A stretch of DNA of 64,000 nt from Cyathus striatus (GCA_025738555.1 JAOVFP010000022.1:1054001-1118000), one strand, 5' to 3'; positions 1-13,139 are shown, counted from the first letter of the stretch. Numbers and translations: made by a program. The notes: generated from the sequence alone by a model not told the origin.

Positions 1-880
1 ATTACTCCATCTAATAATGGGAACATTGCAGGGTGCTCATGTTCTGGAAGCATATTTGGGTCCTTGTTGGTTAAGAGGCTGATGTACCTGTACCAAGGGC
101 ATCGAGCCTTCTCTGAAGCAGAGTAAATACGGCCTCGAAGGCGAATGTAAGTATCCTATCTATAATCAGAAGACGCTATGACCATATAAATGATTTGACA
201 AACCTGGTTCAAAGGATATGAGATGGAGCTGATATGAACACTAGGCATTGCTATCCGAAAATAGAGATTTAGTACTCTGTATATTGCTTTAAGTATACTA
301 ATACACAATAACATACCCAGAAACAAAGACTAGCACCACCAGTTACTGGTTACTGGAAATGAATATCCTCAAACAGATACATTACCAGAAGGAACAAAAG
401 CACTGACATCGGTCAGCACCACCTACCGGAAATGAACTACATCGAACTCCATAGAAATCATTATTGGTACTATAGTACATCCTAATCAAATATGCTGACA
501 ATGACGCTCCCTTGACACCCATATGCCCATTTGGCATTAGGTATGGAGTGTCAACATTCATTATGCCTGTTAGGCAGGTATGACGCAAGCCCTTTTGTAG
601 ATTAGAGCTGTTCGAATAGAAACAGAAACACTAGACAAAAGAAATAATTGTATAATTGTATAACAAAATCAGCGTTGCTTGGTATTTTCGTCATAAAAGC
701 TGGAAAAACTCACTTCAAGTCAACAAAATCCCAGTCTGTCATATTCCCAAGCTATAATGCACACTAACACATATACCGTATTCTTTTCTATCCTACTATG
801 TCTGAACATCCCATCAATCAAGATCATCATAATGTGCGTAGTACTGAGGATTCTCTCCATGGTGTAGCTGAGAAGCACTG
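1..880. other. No gene recognised at left edge
   Basis: No reading frame in this stretch has recognisable protein character or convincing splice signals. The short open frames on either strand have random-looking composition. It may hold the promoter and 5' part of the coiled-coil gene that begins near 883, whose frame is open slightly upstream of that ATG. Confidence 0.5.
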
Positions 881-882
881 TA

Positions 883-3468
883 ATGCAGATTCGGGAGGTA
901 GACACGGTCATGAATGAGCTTCGTATTATTGATATGGATGATCCCATGGGTTTGGATCTCGATCCCTTGGCTGGACTAGTCCCAGGAGCATACTTGACCG
1001 ATTCCACAATTCCTCCTCCGATAGTAGCCATAAGATCAACAAACTATATGAATATCCAACCCCAAGCTCACGCCAGTTCTAGTTCTGAACCCTCAGGTTC
1101 ATCTTCATTACAACGCTCGGGAGAAACCACCAGCCCCACCAATTCCACAGCAGTAAATTCAGCAAGCCCGCCGTTGCATACTAGTTCTAGTCCTGCTCTG
1201 TACCAGCTTACATTGCCGCCATCGCATGCTAGTGCTAGTCCCGCACCGTATCAGCTTGCAGTAACGTCTGCACTCCAGCCCATCATGGGGCAAGGTATTT
1301 TGAAGCGTACATGTGATACCGAAACCTCAGGTACTTCCTCGTCTCAGGCCTTGATGGTCCCCTCATCTTCAAGGGAGCTAGTCATATCTTCTCAGCATCG
1401 CCATAGTGTACGTAGCATACTTTCATATAGTCCCTAACTGACAAAATCTTCCAGACTAGGAAAGTACAACTGGTAGAGCAATCATCACTTGTCACTACTA
1501 CCGCGATCGCAGAGAAAGAGGCCACAATTCAGCGTCTCAAACAGAACATTAGTAGCAATATTATTAATTTTCCATTTCAGATGATGATATTGCCCTCAAC
1601 AGCTGCAGGTTATTGGACGTGAGCGAGAAGATGCGAAATTGAAGCAAGAAGCGATGATCTCTACATTGAAAGATAAGGTGCGATATTAGAGACAGATAAA
1701 TGCAAACAGGACTGACAATATGCACTAATTCAGCTTGCAGCTGCCGAAGCTGAGAAGAAAGTAATTCTTGAGCAGCACAATTCTACCGTGCAGGAGTTGA
1801 GGCTCCAAGTAAGTTTTCAATGTTTATTCTCATTTAAGCTACAGCTAAAGTGCATTAGCTGGAAACAGCTACAGCCGAGCGAAAGGGCCAGGACACACGC
1901 ATTGAAGGCCTAGAGAGGAGCCTTCAACAACTCCATGCCATGATAGAAAACGAAATGGCAGAAAAACAGCAGGTAGCTGCCGAAGCTAGGCGCTTGGAAT
2001 TAGAGCAATGCTCTATAGCTTCAACATCGCAAATCAATCCCCTCCAATGCACCGGGGTGCAGCAAGAACGGATCAATGGAGATGATGTAGAGATGGCAGA
2101 TGATGAGGATGAGGGTGGCGAAGTACGTACTCATGGTCGCACTTATGGAAAAGGGAAAGGGAAAGGGAAAGGGACAATGGGGTTGAATGAAGATGAGAAC
2201 ACTACCAATGATCCCACAGTTCCCCCACCAATGCAGTTCAAATGTCCAAAGGGAGGTGCAGGTCCGCGGTGGGGCACACGCAGAGAAAGAGTGCCTTCCA
2301 AAAGGCCATCACCAGCCCCACATGCTTCCCTTGGAACTGAGGATACTGCTCGTGATAGCAGTAGTGGTCCAACTTTGCAGGTATTGCTTGACGAGATGAG
2401 AGATCTTAAAGCACAAATGTCACAAGGAACCCCCCCTATGCGCACCAGACCGCTGAAGCTCTCGCCTAAATTCAAACTACCTCCAAAAAGGACATATGAT
2501 CCGGACAGGACAGAACTGCTGGTATGCTCTCCACTTTCCTCCACCTTCACATATGCTAAATATTTGCATTGTCTACAGTCAGTCATGCGACCTTTGATGA
2601 ATCTAATGCTGGGTATCGAGAAAGACGCTGACTGCAAAAAAATCCAGCAAGCTGATGACAATAGTGTATCACGATATAGCGAAGGTACAGGGGAGGGGCC
2701 AACTGGCAGACAAATGTGTCCATTCTTCAGAAATATTGGTTGCGAGTGGAACCAAGCGCTTGCGGAAACGTTCATCAAAGAATTCCGAAAAAGGCACCCC
2801 AATTTCTGTCAAACACAGGATGACGAAGACCAGGTTCACGAGCTTTTCTTCCAGCGTTTGATATGCCTTAGGAAGGTGACCAACAGTGCAAAGCCTCATC
2901 TAGGAGAAGAGGAGGACAGCTGCATTCAATGTGTTACCCGGCAGCGAGATCAGCGTAAGGAGATGCAGAGACCTTGTACGAGAAGAAACAATGTAAGTCA
3001 TCAGATATCATATGTATCATAGTATACTTACCCCTCAAAAGCTGTATAGTTTGAGGATTCAAATTGCTGACAGAAACCGAAAGGGTGATAACGACACTAC
3101 GGATCCCTTCTGGGACTTTCTATATCACATGGTGCTGGAGCTCAGTTCGGGAGGCATGAGTTCAGATGAGACAGATGGGAATAGATCGAATGGATTTTGG
3201 GTCAAAAAGCGCTCCTGGAGGTCCAGTACCCTCATAAACTACCTTAGTGTAATCGACAAGGATCATAACTTTATGACAGCATATGGGGAGATTCGTCCTG
3301 GTACAAAAGCGACGTGTTGGAGCGACGAGGAGTACACGTAGTGCCATACCAGGACTTCCAAGGAATTTCTACGATAACACATGGTATGAGAGTCTCTCAA
3401 ACCGAGATAGGAGGTACTTGGATGTACAGGATGCTGTAGATCTACCGGAAATAGTGCCATTGAACTAG
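883..3468 (+). CDS. Transposon-associated coiled-coil protein, multi-exon, probably degenerate
   Basis: Several exons make one long low-complexity protein. The first (883-1407, donor GTACGT) is Ser/Pro-rich. Next come short exons (from about 1455, 1610, 1735 and 1860) rich in Glu, Lys, Gln and Leu in a coiled-coil pattern. An exon with acidic and GKGKGKGKG runs follows (to about 2522), then a C-terminal region with the motif GMSSDETD (near 3155) and GLPRNFYDNTWYESL (near 3355). I recall this C-terminal combination from many hypothetical proteins of Agaricomycetes, often near Tnp2 elements; no function is known to me. The frame carrying GLPRNFYD is offset from the one carrying GMSSDETD, with no obvious intron at 3300-3340. 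One coiled-coil junction near 1540-1610 also does not join in frame. Both suggest decay. It could be the accessory ORF of the downstream transposon. Exon limits are approximate. Confidence 0.5.
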
Positions 3469-3595
3469 TAGAGGTAGTACATAAGTGCTTGTAAGTTCCG
3501 TAATATGCTAGCTATGAATTGAATTGTTTTGAAGCCTGCGATAGGGTATACTGGGGGTACCAATATGTTCCGGGATGCTCAGAATGCAGTACACT

Positions 3596-5063
3596 GGGGT
3601 CACCAGAGTCAGTTCCATGTTTCCTCCCCCCTGCCTTTCCCCTTTCGTTTTCCACTTGGGTCACTTCCTTGCTGAGGAGGAGCAGAATGGAACCTCCGCG
3701 GATGCTTGTGTAGTCTGATGGTGTTCGCAGAAATCGCCTTCATCTTCTTCGCTTTCTGGGTCTGAAGGTTGGTAGTCCGAATGATCAGGATGGTCGCTTC
3801 CTTGCCAATCTTCTGGAATCGATGCATTGATGACAATGTCTAATGGCGAGCCCTTGGCACGTTCGATGTAGGCCTGTGACTTTTCAAATTGTGGGCTTTC
3901 ATTGAAAGCAAGCATTGTCCATAGATTGGGTGTACCCAGCGCCACGGAACGTCAGAGCTTGCACACATGCGATACGAAAACTTGAAAAGGGAGTTCGGTC
4001 TCTGATTCATCTTCTTCATCAGTGTCATACATCTCAGAATCTTCGCTCGAACTGGATACCCCCATGTCCTCCCATTCTTCATCACCATCATCTGCAGCAA
4101 TTTCATCCTCAGATGTGTCTACGGGGACATGAGTCATGCTCTTCTCCTTCTTGTCTCCCTGTTGCATATTCTTCTCTTCCCAAACGCTATTGATGATGCT
4201 TTTGTAGTTATCAGCCTCTTCATCTTCATCTTCGATCACCCCAATGAAAGCACTCTGGGGCCACCAGAGTACAAGTCAAAGTTCCATGATACTCAGATTG
4301 CAGCACACTGGGGTCACTGGTGTACGATATCTATGAAAGCACTCTGGGGTCACCAGAGTACAAGTCAAAGTCAAGATACTTACACTGACCACAACAATGA
4401 ACCTCTGCTTACTAATTAAAGGCTTTGGTAAACAAACGCTGCAGTAAACAAACACAAGGCTTTGGTAAACATACATCACCGCGTCACCTTACAGGCCTCA
4501 CACGCATGGCTCGGAAAGTACTTCGGTGACCCCAAAGTGCTTCAGTATTAGTCTTCTCGTTGTCGATAGCAAGTACTTTGGTGACCCCGAGTGCTTCACT
4601 ATCAGTCTTCTCCTCTCGTTGTCGATAGCAAGTCCTTTGGTGACCCCAAGTACTTCACTATTAGTCTTCTTCTCTCGTTATCAATATCAAGTACTTTATC
4701 CGAGTCTCTTTTCGGTTACCCTTATTCCCGCTGCCTTCCCGATGTTACCTGCCATTGTACTTCCTCACCAGGTGCTCCTGTTGCTATGGTGCTGCTTATT
4801 CAGTTGCCCTGGAACGCTGTACTCACCTGGCCTTGTACTATTACAAGTGGTTGTTGTGTATGTACATACTGTATTGGTGTGTTATTGTTTCTGTCCGTAC
4901 ATTAAGCAAGACATTTTCGCGTTTGACTTCCTCAAATTCGGCCCTAAACACCCACTACTACACGCTATCAATCCCCATTTGCTCAGCCAAGTGTCCCAGT
5001 GACCCCGAGACACTTCTCTTTCCCTGCCTTTCCAAATACTTAGCAGAGTGTCCAGGTGACCCC
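3596..5063. repeat. Nine-site GGGGTCACC subterminal-type repeat array
   Basis: Nine copies of a GGGGTCACC-centred word are seen. Four read GGGGTCACC on the plus strand (3596, 4257 and 4310 with one mismatch each, 4346). The next five are inverted, GGTGACCCC (4525, 4580, 4639, 4998 with one mismatch, 5055). Several sit in a longer context, CACTCTGGGGTCACCAGAGT, itself nearly palindromic, and the three at 4525-4647 are tandem units of about 55-60 bp. The array ends 23 bp before the transposase ATG. Arrays of short direct and inverted repeats near the ends are typical transposase-binding regions of CACTA/EnSpm-like elements. Confidence 0.7.
3661..4239 (-). pseudogene. F-box protein fragment with in-frame stop
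   Basis: Read from 4239 downward, an acidic stretch with EEWEDMG and SSSSED leads into PFQVFVSHVCKL, then a TGA at 3952-3954, and continues in the same frame as RSVALGTPNLWTMLAF and SQAYIERAKGSPLDI. Together this matches the segment that follows the F-box in the large Agaricomycete family (pattern VSxVCKLWRxVAxxTPxLW). The stop replaces the expected Trp (TGG to TGA). The F-box helices are absent and the fragment ends soon after the matching segment, so it is both truncated and broken. It lies between sites of the GGGGTCACC array, which suggests a host gene fragment picked up by the element, or an insertion into it. Confidence 0.65.
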
Positions 5064-5085
5064 GAGACATATTCTGTCCCTTAGG

Positions 5086-8000
5086 ATGGTGAAATGTTAC
5101 TGTATCAACTGTGGTGGATGCAGGCAGGATGTGACAGTGATGTGCTCCCATCGGAAAAAAGAGCTTGCAGCTCTTGCAACCAATCCCTCCACAGAAGATC
5201 AGATGGAGGAGTTGGTCTCACATCTCGCTGTTACTACTATTCTTGATAACGATTCGCCTCAATGCGACAGCACACATCTATGGTCGAGATCCAAACTATG
5301 GCCCTTCCCCGATGTTTGGGAACCACCAACTCCATTGACTCTGAAACCAAAGTTCACACCAGTTGTGCATCGCTCCCCGAATCTTATGCTAGTTCTAGAC
5401 AAATATCAGAATTCGATATATCAGCTCACTTATTGTCCGATGAAATAACTGCTGGACTGGCCCGCATTTCACAGAAATCTAATGATGGTAGTATTCCATT
5501 CCCACTAGAGTATCTTCAAGAACGATGTAAAGCGCTGAAGTCCGACGTTGAAAACTTCAAAGAGTTGTTAGCAGAGGAAGCAAAACTTTCTCTTCTGAAA
5601 CAGATTGATAGATCCACCTCTGTGTTACGAGAAGCGAAAGTCCATTGGATAGTTGAGCCTGTGAAGCCACGCCCCAAAGTAACCGCAGAATACAACAATG
5701 GTATGTCGCTTTTTTACTGTAGACGAGGATATGTGCTTATGTTGCTGTAATAGATCATCATTTTCAGCCGGTGCTTGCTAGTATGGATCCAATACACCAA
5801 CTCGTTATTTTCATGGTCACAGCATGCCACATTATACTGAACGTAGGGTGTAGAGGAGGCACTTTCATGTTTGCGATGATACAGTATATTGTACAGTTAT
5901 CTTTAATGCATGAACATCCTTTGCTTTCAGCTCACGATGAGAAACTTCTGCATGACTTTCTGGTAGACATCCGCAAACCAGAAGCAGCGCTAAACCTCGA
6001 AGGAAAAAGCACTGTTTATGCCGTTTGTCCAAATCCGAACTGTCACCGTACTTACAAGCCAATGTTCAAAGACAATTCTCCGGCTCCAATTTATCCTGAA
6101 GTCTGTACCCATCATCAGTTCAGCAATGGTCCGCAGTGTAAGCAAGAACTGCTAAAGCCACAAACTGTCAACGGGAGGGAGATTCTCGTGCCGATCAAAT
6201 CATTTGTTTCATACAATTTCAAGGATTGGATTGGCGGACTCTTGTCTCGGCCGGGGATTGAAGAAATGATGGATAATACATGGTTGAACCAGATGGCCAA
6301 TGGGGAGTTATGTGACATATTTGACGGGGAAATCCTCCAGCAATTCGTCGGTCCGGATGGGAAATTATTCAAGGATGGTAACGATGAAGCTCGGCTGGCA
6401 TTTTTGCTCTGCATTGACTTCTTTAATCCCCTCACTAACAAGCAAGCAGGGAAGAAAAGGTCAATTGGCCCTATCTCTCTGGTTTGCTTGAATCTGCCAC
6501 CGGATATACATTATAAACCAGAAAATATATTCTTGGCCGGTGTAATTCCTGGACCCAATGAGCCACCATTGACTGCATTAAACCACTACTTAACACCTGT
6601 TGTCGATGATTTCTTGGAATTCTGGGAGCCCGGTGTTCATTTTTCTCGAACAAGAAAGTGCCCACATGGAAGAACTGCGAGGTGTGCTCTTGTATGTGTT
6701 GTATGCGACCTCCCAGCTGCTCACAAAACTGGTGGATTTGTTGCTAGTTCCCATAATAGATTTTGTGCCATATGTCAATGCACAAGGACAACGCATGGCT
6801 ATGGAAATACTGAGTATTATACATGGAAGCGGTGAACCGCGACAGAATGTCGTGAAGCTGCGATGGAGTACCAGAACGCTGAAACTCACAAGGAAAGACA
6901 AAGCATCGTAGATCGAACTGGAGTGCGATGGTCCGAATTGCTGCGGCTTCCTTATTTTGATCCTGCATGTTTTATTGTTGTCGATGCCATGCACAATCTT
7001 TTTCTTGGTCTGATTCAGGAGCACTTTCAAGGTATATTGGGTATTATGTTGAAGAAAGAGAATCTAGAGGAAACACCCGTATTTCCTGTTCCACTATCAC
7101 TTAACACCTTCGCTAGTTTCTCTTCATCTGAACAAAAGAGCGCAAAAAAGATGATTAGATGGTTAGGACAGCCTATCAATCAAGACTTAGGTACTAACGA
7201 AGGCCGGATCATATGGCAAAAGAGGTTTGAGGGACTTCATGCTTCTATACTTGAGATAGCATGCAAGGAACTCTACTGTCCTCAATTGCCAGGTGAAGCG
7301 AGGATGCGGAAACGAGACTGGGTTAGAAGATTATTAGCTTGGGTATGTGGGTTCCTGAAAACTTGATCTCTGAACCTGACAGTCCTACAGCGTCAGAAAC
7401 AAGATGAGAAGCTGGAGGAAATCAATGAGAAACCTGGACATATTCTTACCCAGGATGATATCGATGAAATACGCTCAGACATTCAAGCCTTGGTGTGCCC
7501 ATCATGGCTACCATCTGTACCTGTGAATCTAGGATCTCCAAGTCACGGAAAACTGAAGGCAGACCAATGGCATGTTCTTGGGACTACATTCCTACCAATT
7601 TCGCTGGCTCGAATGCTACACGGTACTGCTGATAAACATTCTAGTTCCAGTAAGAAACGCAAAATCCTTGAGATTACTGCTTCTTTGATATCTGCTATAG
7701 CTCTTGCCACTTCTCGTGTTACATCCCCCACCTCTGCGGACCTTTATTTGCAATATATGCAATCCTATCTTACAGGAGTTCAAGGGTTATTCCCTGATTA
7801 CGTCTTTCATCCAAATCATCACATGTCTTTACACCTTCACGAATACCTGAAACTCTATGGTCCTGTCCACTCATGGTGGACATTCCCTTTTGAAAGGGTT
7901 ATTGGAATACTGCAGAGAATTCCCAATAACTTCCGACAAGGTATTAAAAAAATATTTTGCAATCTTTCAAACTCTTAGCTAACATGGTTGACAGGAGAGC

Positions 8001-8674
8001 TAGAGGCAACAATTTCTAAAACCTTCGTGAAATCAGCCAATTTACGAAAGCTGATATTGAAGTCTGAATGTCCGAAAGCCATACAAAACTGTCGAGATAT
8101 CTTCGAGAACCTGATCAGCCCCCAAGTCCAGTTTACACTAACTACAGATATATTAAGTTGGAAAAAGCCAGATAGTAGTGATGATCTCGACAACACCACT
8201 TCAGATGATCAAGGAGTATCATGGACTGTGCCAACTCACTTGAGCGTAGTGTTACTGGCAGCATTTGGTCCTGGTATTTCGCCCAAATGCAACTTCCTTT
8301 CTTTTTTAACAGTCCAGGGCATTACTTATTCTGTGTCCTCACATCATTTAGGAAATAGTTGTATCCTTGTTCGCCCTGAGTCTAATGGTACCTTACTGCC
8401 TGCTCAGCTGGAGTATATTTTAAAACTGAGGGTTCAAGGCTCATTACAGGCAGCTATTGGAATTCATCGCTATATGCCATACCATAACATAACTGGTGGA
8501 GACCCATTCATGGCATTTCCATATCTACGCGCGAAGTTATGGAGCAATGAGCTTGCAAACTTAGAATTTATGGATCTGAATTGCATTGAATGCCATTTCG
8601 CTCGTGCGCCTTGGGGGGAGAGCACATTCGCTATTATTTCATTATCCCGAGTCATTTCTCATTATGGTGACTAA
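5086..8674 (+). pseudogene. Tnp2-family (CACTA/EnSpm-like) transposase, interrupted
   Basis: The protein starts with a Cys-rich module (CYCINCGGCRQD, from 5086). A long exon (about 5756-7352) carries the Tnp2 signature SLVCLNLPPDIHYKPENIF and VIPGPNEPPLTALNHYL, a Cys/His segment (VCDLPAAHKTGG, CAICQCTRTTHG), and GVRWSELLRLPYFDP with VVDAMHNLFLG. After an intron (acceptor near 7390) come KLKADQWHVLGTTFLP and YGPVHSWWTFPFERVIG, then a last exon from 7996. All are typical of Agaricomycete Tnp2 transposases. A TGA at 6833-6835 interrupts an otherwise continuous frame. A frame change near 5262-5448 is also unresolved. The copy is therefore probably inactive. Clear terminal inverted repeats were not found. 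Confidence 0.85.
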
Positions 8675-8806
8675 CATTCTGCCCGTCTGTTTCTTCCATA
8701 ACAGACAACTTATTACTGTCCCAGTACACTTTTAAACTAAATATTGAGCACCCTTGTATTGTATCTAGAATCAATGTCTTAAATAAACTGGTGTTATATG
8801 ATTTCA

Positions 8807-8890
8807 ACGCTGAGAGACACTAATGTCATTTAGATTAATGACGCTGAGAGACGCTGAGCTCCTCGCCTGCGGACGCTGAGCGCACGCTAA
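8807..8890 (+). repeat. ACGCTGAG short repeats downstream of the transposase
   Basis: ACGCTGAG occurs at 8807, 8841, 8851 and 8873, with a shortened copy (ACGCTAA) at 8884. The first two are ACGCTGAGAGAC. They follow the transposase stop by about 130 bp, where the 3' subterminal repeats of a CACTA-like element would be expected. Their sequence differs from the 5' GGGGTCACC set. Confidence 0.6.
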
Positions 8891-9390
8891 GTTTTGCACT
8901 GGGGAAAACTTTACATTTTCGCAAGTTTTGTTTCTGTCAAAATCTTTTGGTAAAATTAAATGTATTCCTGTAAGTAAAATAAAAAGTTTTCAGCCGGTTT
9001 TGCAATCACACATAAAAATATGATTTGCGGGCTGTCAAAAATGAATACAACGTAACATTTTACTCATGACTCAGCCTCAGTTAAAATTAGAACAAAAAGA
9101 TATATGTCTATTAATACAATACATTAGCAACAGGTAACGTATGTGACGGATTTTGCAATTAACAATAGGCATCATTTTGCGATGGGCACGATTGTTTAGC
9201 AATATTTAAACTTATTGAGGTCGATTTTGTACTGATTTTGCCGACCGCAACAAAGTTGCCGGCCAGCAGTGATAGGACATCATTATGTATACTTAAGCTT
9301 ACGTACACATATGCTGCCGATAAGTATATATAGCTGGAGACCCTATTCCACACGCTCTTTCCGTCCTCCTTCCCGTCCTGAGTTTCAAGA
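8891..9390. other. AT-rich spacer and F-box gene promoter
   Basis: No gene seen. The stretch is AT-rich. A TATATA-like motif near 9326 lies about 65 bp before the F-box start codon and is followed by a pyrimidine-rich tract (9355-9375), a common arrangement for fungal promoters. Confidence 0.4.
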
Positions 9391-11016
9391 ATGCTCGCAG
9401 TTCACCTTATCAATCTTCCGGCTGAGCTACTGGAAATCATATTTCCATTGTTGAAACTGCACGACGCTCGAAGTCTAGCAAGTTGCTGCAGATACCTGCA
9501 TGAAGTTGGACAACGGTATACCTTTAAGGTAAGATTTGGAAGTTTAAAATTTAGCTTAATTGATTACAAACTTACAACACTCCAATATGTTTAGCGCCGA
9601 CGTTTTGTAATCAAATGGAATCCATGGAGGCACCATGTACCGAGAGAATTTCATTTCCGAATTCTTGTCCCTAATTCCACAGATCCTGGTCTACATCCAT
9701 CAGCGACATATGCATTGGACACTCGAAACGTATTCCTCGAGTATGCCGCATTTCTCCTCGCGCATCCGGATATTTTGAATTGCGTCGAAAACATCTACTT
9801 ATCGAATGAGATAGCCTCTCTTACATGGGGACATAAACCAGATGCGAGCCAGGAGAGATGGAAAAAGAAGTTTTATGCACCGGTCTGGGATATTATTTCG
9901 AAATTACTCACAGGTGCTCGGTTCGTGAAAGAGTCAGCTCTTTATCACATTGAGCTATCCAAGGACATATTCAACTGCTTTCGTCGTTTACGCCATTTAT
10001 ACACACTCAGACTAGATTCCTGCTTCTTCAGAAAGGGAACCATCAGCTCTATGTGCAAAGGTCGCCCACCGACCATGTCTTCATCCCTTTTAAATCTGGA
10101 TATCTACATGCCAAATCGCCATGTCGACTGTCATGAAGAGATTTGGAAAGTCTTGCAGTTCTTTCCAAATATACGTACACTGTCGATATCAAGCAATCCT
10201 GATGATATTGCAGTTGAAATGCCTCCTGAAAAACTCGTAGTAAAAGGTACATTGTTTTCGACTTTGGAAAAATTTGTGATGATGAATGCATCAATGGAGG
10301 CGATCTTGGGAGTTGAAGATTGGATACGAATTACGTCCGAGCGTGGATTCCATCTTCGCTTGACCCATATCAGTATCTCTACTATGTATGGCATGCAAGA
10401 ATGGGTATTAGAATCACTGCTGGTTTCTTTGAGCTACTGTCCTATGGAAGTACTCGATCTGGACCTCAATTTTCATTCTACCGACTTAGCCACAATCCAG
10501 GAAATTGCTAATAACTGTCCTAATATTCGAGGCCTAACTCTTATCACACGAAATGAGAGTGATGAAACCAGAGTTGTCGACTGGATGCATCCGTCATGGG
10601 AATATGCTTCCTATTTTACAATGTTTCGAAGGCTGGAGTATTTTTGTTGGAACTTCCGTACCAGTTCTTCTGATATCTCGCCTGCATCCATGGTCTTTTT
10701 CGAGGAAGGTTTTCCACACGATTCAGAGGATGCTACCGATTCTACACACTCTGATGAACCAGATCTCTTCAACGACCAGCATTATATTGCATACCCGTTT
10801 GCTGCGAATTGTCCTACACTTCGCATCTTTTCTATATTAGTAAGCGATAAAGAAGTCGAAGGCTGCGATGTGCATAGAGCTGAAAATGGAGTCATATCCC
10901 TGATTCCATTCAAAGAAAGAGCTGATGCCAAAAAATTTGAACAGTGGAGTGTGATTGACGACGACGAGGAATTAATGCCACATTGGCCTCGAGCTCACCC
11001 GGCCAGTCTTGCATGA
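9391..11016 (+). CDS. F-box protein, two exons, intact
   Basis: Coding exons are 9391-9528 and 9595-11016; the 66-nt intron has GTAAGA and TTTAG ends and keeps the frame, giving 519 residues. The N-terminus (INLPAELLEIIFPLLKLHDA, then RSLASCCRYLHEVGQ) is a classical F-box with the LPxELLxxIF signature, which in this family binds Skp1 in SCF ubiquitin ligases. The remainder has scattered leucine-rich strands (for example CPTLRIFSILVS, RLRHLYTLRLD) that could form a degenerate LRR substrate-binding region. The substrate is unknown. The start was chosen because it is the first ATG before the F-box. Such genes are highly expanded in Agaricomycetes, so it need not relate to its neighbours. Confidence 0.85.
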
Positions 11017-11162
11017 TATACATATGTGCTTCAAGCACTGGAATAGTACAACATCATTTTCACTCGAATGTCGCATATCCACATATATACTATATTTATT
11101 GGTTAAATTGGTTTAATTTTACTGCTGGAATTAACTGCGCGACTCAACTAGTGTATCTACCT

Positions 11163-12010
11163 TCAAATTTGTTCAACAGCTGATGCCCCTATCGGCGTCA
11201 AAAAGGCATCGAATACTCCACCCTCAACCATCTTTTCAATCCAAAGCGGACCACTAAGCCCCATCCAAACTACAGTCCATGTATATGATACTACAAGGGG
11301 AACACATCTAATTCCAGTCTTATTCCCCCAGAAGATAATGAAATCTTCAAACGATACCGTAACAGCTTTCAAAATGAAGAAAAAGATGATATCAAATATG
11401 TTTTCGGGTTTTCACTGCGTTACCCACTCGCCAGCAGAATGGTAAAGGCCGTATAGGAAAAAACATGTGATAAGTTGTGTGTACCTGGACAAAAGGCTGA
11501 ATTGACTGTGACATGACAGGTTATAATAACTTGGTGAGCACACACTGTGGGATGGGTAATAAGAACTTAAGGCGTACACGTCGGAATATTTGGTGTCAAC
11601 TGCTCCTGTGATGATTTCCGCGTAATTAGAAACAATACGTTTGATAGATATTACTTATACACATACCCCCAGAAAGTGCGAATTGACGTTGTTTCTAACA
11701 TTGGTCTAAAAAATGCAGGCCAATCTTCGGCATCTGAGACGCCCACCACGACAGCTATTTCGGATCTCAGTGTTTGGGGAAATGCCATCATGTACCCGTA
11801 CAGGGTAACCCAGAACAACAGAATGTTCACTACTTGCCACATAAATCCATGAACACCGAAAGATTTACTTGGAGGATACGTTAATGCGGCATTTCTCCTT
11901 ATGAAGAAGGATACAAAGTCCAGTAGAAGGAAGTAAAGCATTGCTTGGACAAGTCATGATAGAATGAACTGCTGCCGAGATACGCTGGTAGAGCCCACAA
12001 GATTGCATCT
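11163..12010 (-). pseudogene. Wax-synthase-like acyltransferase, decayed copy 1
   Basis: Minus-strand sequence matches the intact genes at 14986-16207 and 18790-20011. It has QAMLYFLLLDFVSFFIRR, then ETTSIRTFWG, an intron, the second-exon segment, and the C-terminal membrane part (SFEDFIIFWGNKTG, VVWMGLSGPLWIEKMVEGG). The N-terminal third is missing or unrecognisable. Two in-frame stops are visible by alignment: TGA at 11954-11956, and TGA at 11596-11598, where the intact copies have the Trp of the conserved WHQ motif (TGG to TGA). Confidence 0.8.
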
Positions 12011-12102
12011 AAGCCGCAGTATGAATTATAAACTTCGGAAGTTCCTGCTGTACCCGTCCCGTCCGAGCTTGTTTCTAGGTCATAGGATTTTGTAGGTCTC
12101 AA

Positions 12103-13139
12103 GCCTACTTCAATTGTAACGCGTGGCGGTTGAAACGGCTACCGTACTGGTAGTACTTGAATGATGAGACATTTTTGGAACGTCACGTTTAGCTTGTGGT
12201 TTATGAGGGCAGCGGTTCAGGGATTTTAAAATCGTGTGTTATGTCAGGATGTTGTCTGTAATAAAGCAATGAACTTCAAGGGTCTTCGAGGATTTATGAG
12301 CCATGGTTTTTGACAAGTTTTTTGAACCATCGACTGCGGCGCTTACATGATTACAACTAGCATCTTTGATTCCGAAGCATCAACCCCCCGGTAGGCGGCG
12401 TAGTTCACTACAATGCCTTTACCCACGCGTGGACGCACGAACGAGTACACAGAAGCCCACCACGTTCGAACTATCGTCACTTCTGCTATTGCTCCTGCAA
12501 CAGTGTTAACGCGCACGAAGAACGTTCGAGGCATATCCACCTTTTCCTACACCGTAGACATCCACAATGGTGTCCGCACCCCTTCCCCTCAGCAGTTCCA
12601 GCAGATAAAGTCAAAAGCTGCTGTCTCTACCTTTATTTGTATGTCATTCTGAAGATAGGGGGTTCGAGGTCTGGGTGAGTCGTAGACCTGGAAGGTCATA
12701 CATGTGTAAACTTGACCGCACGCAAGCTACACGATCACCGCCAGAAGTTGCCATTCAGCCATTCGGACTGATGTAATATTGCAGGAGTACAGGAAGTGGG
12801 TATGCGTTGTCAGAGTTAGTTGAGCATTGGTTGCGCACCATTCTTATGCCTATACGCTATATAGTGAGATGGCCTTGATAGGCACCGTAGACCGTTGCCC
12901 TACACCACCCACATCTTCCACTTGAACGGCGTGCTGAAACTGGTTGTATGAACGCATCTTCATATCGTGCGTCGATATTGACCTGAGCCTTCTACGCAGC
13001 AGTAAGATATCCAGAGGAACCACGTCGTGCCTATAGCGCTCTTCTATGCACCTTCTCGTCCCTTTGGTTCATCGTCTACGAGAGAAACTCGGAGTTGTGA
13101 TAAGCCTATAGTATACATCGAATGAATCACACTTGAGAC
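12103..13139. other. No gene recognised
   Basis: About 1 kb between two wax-synthase pseudogenes. The open frames here (for example 12343-12540 minus and 12413-12652 plus) overlap on opposite strands, and neither resembles a family I know. It may be eroded remains of the duplicated acyltransferase units. Confidence 0.4.

Noticed and set aside
5086..8674. An active autonomous transposon
   Set aside because: The in-frame TGA at 6833, an unresolved frame change near 5300, and no recognisable terminal inverted repeats argue against it.
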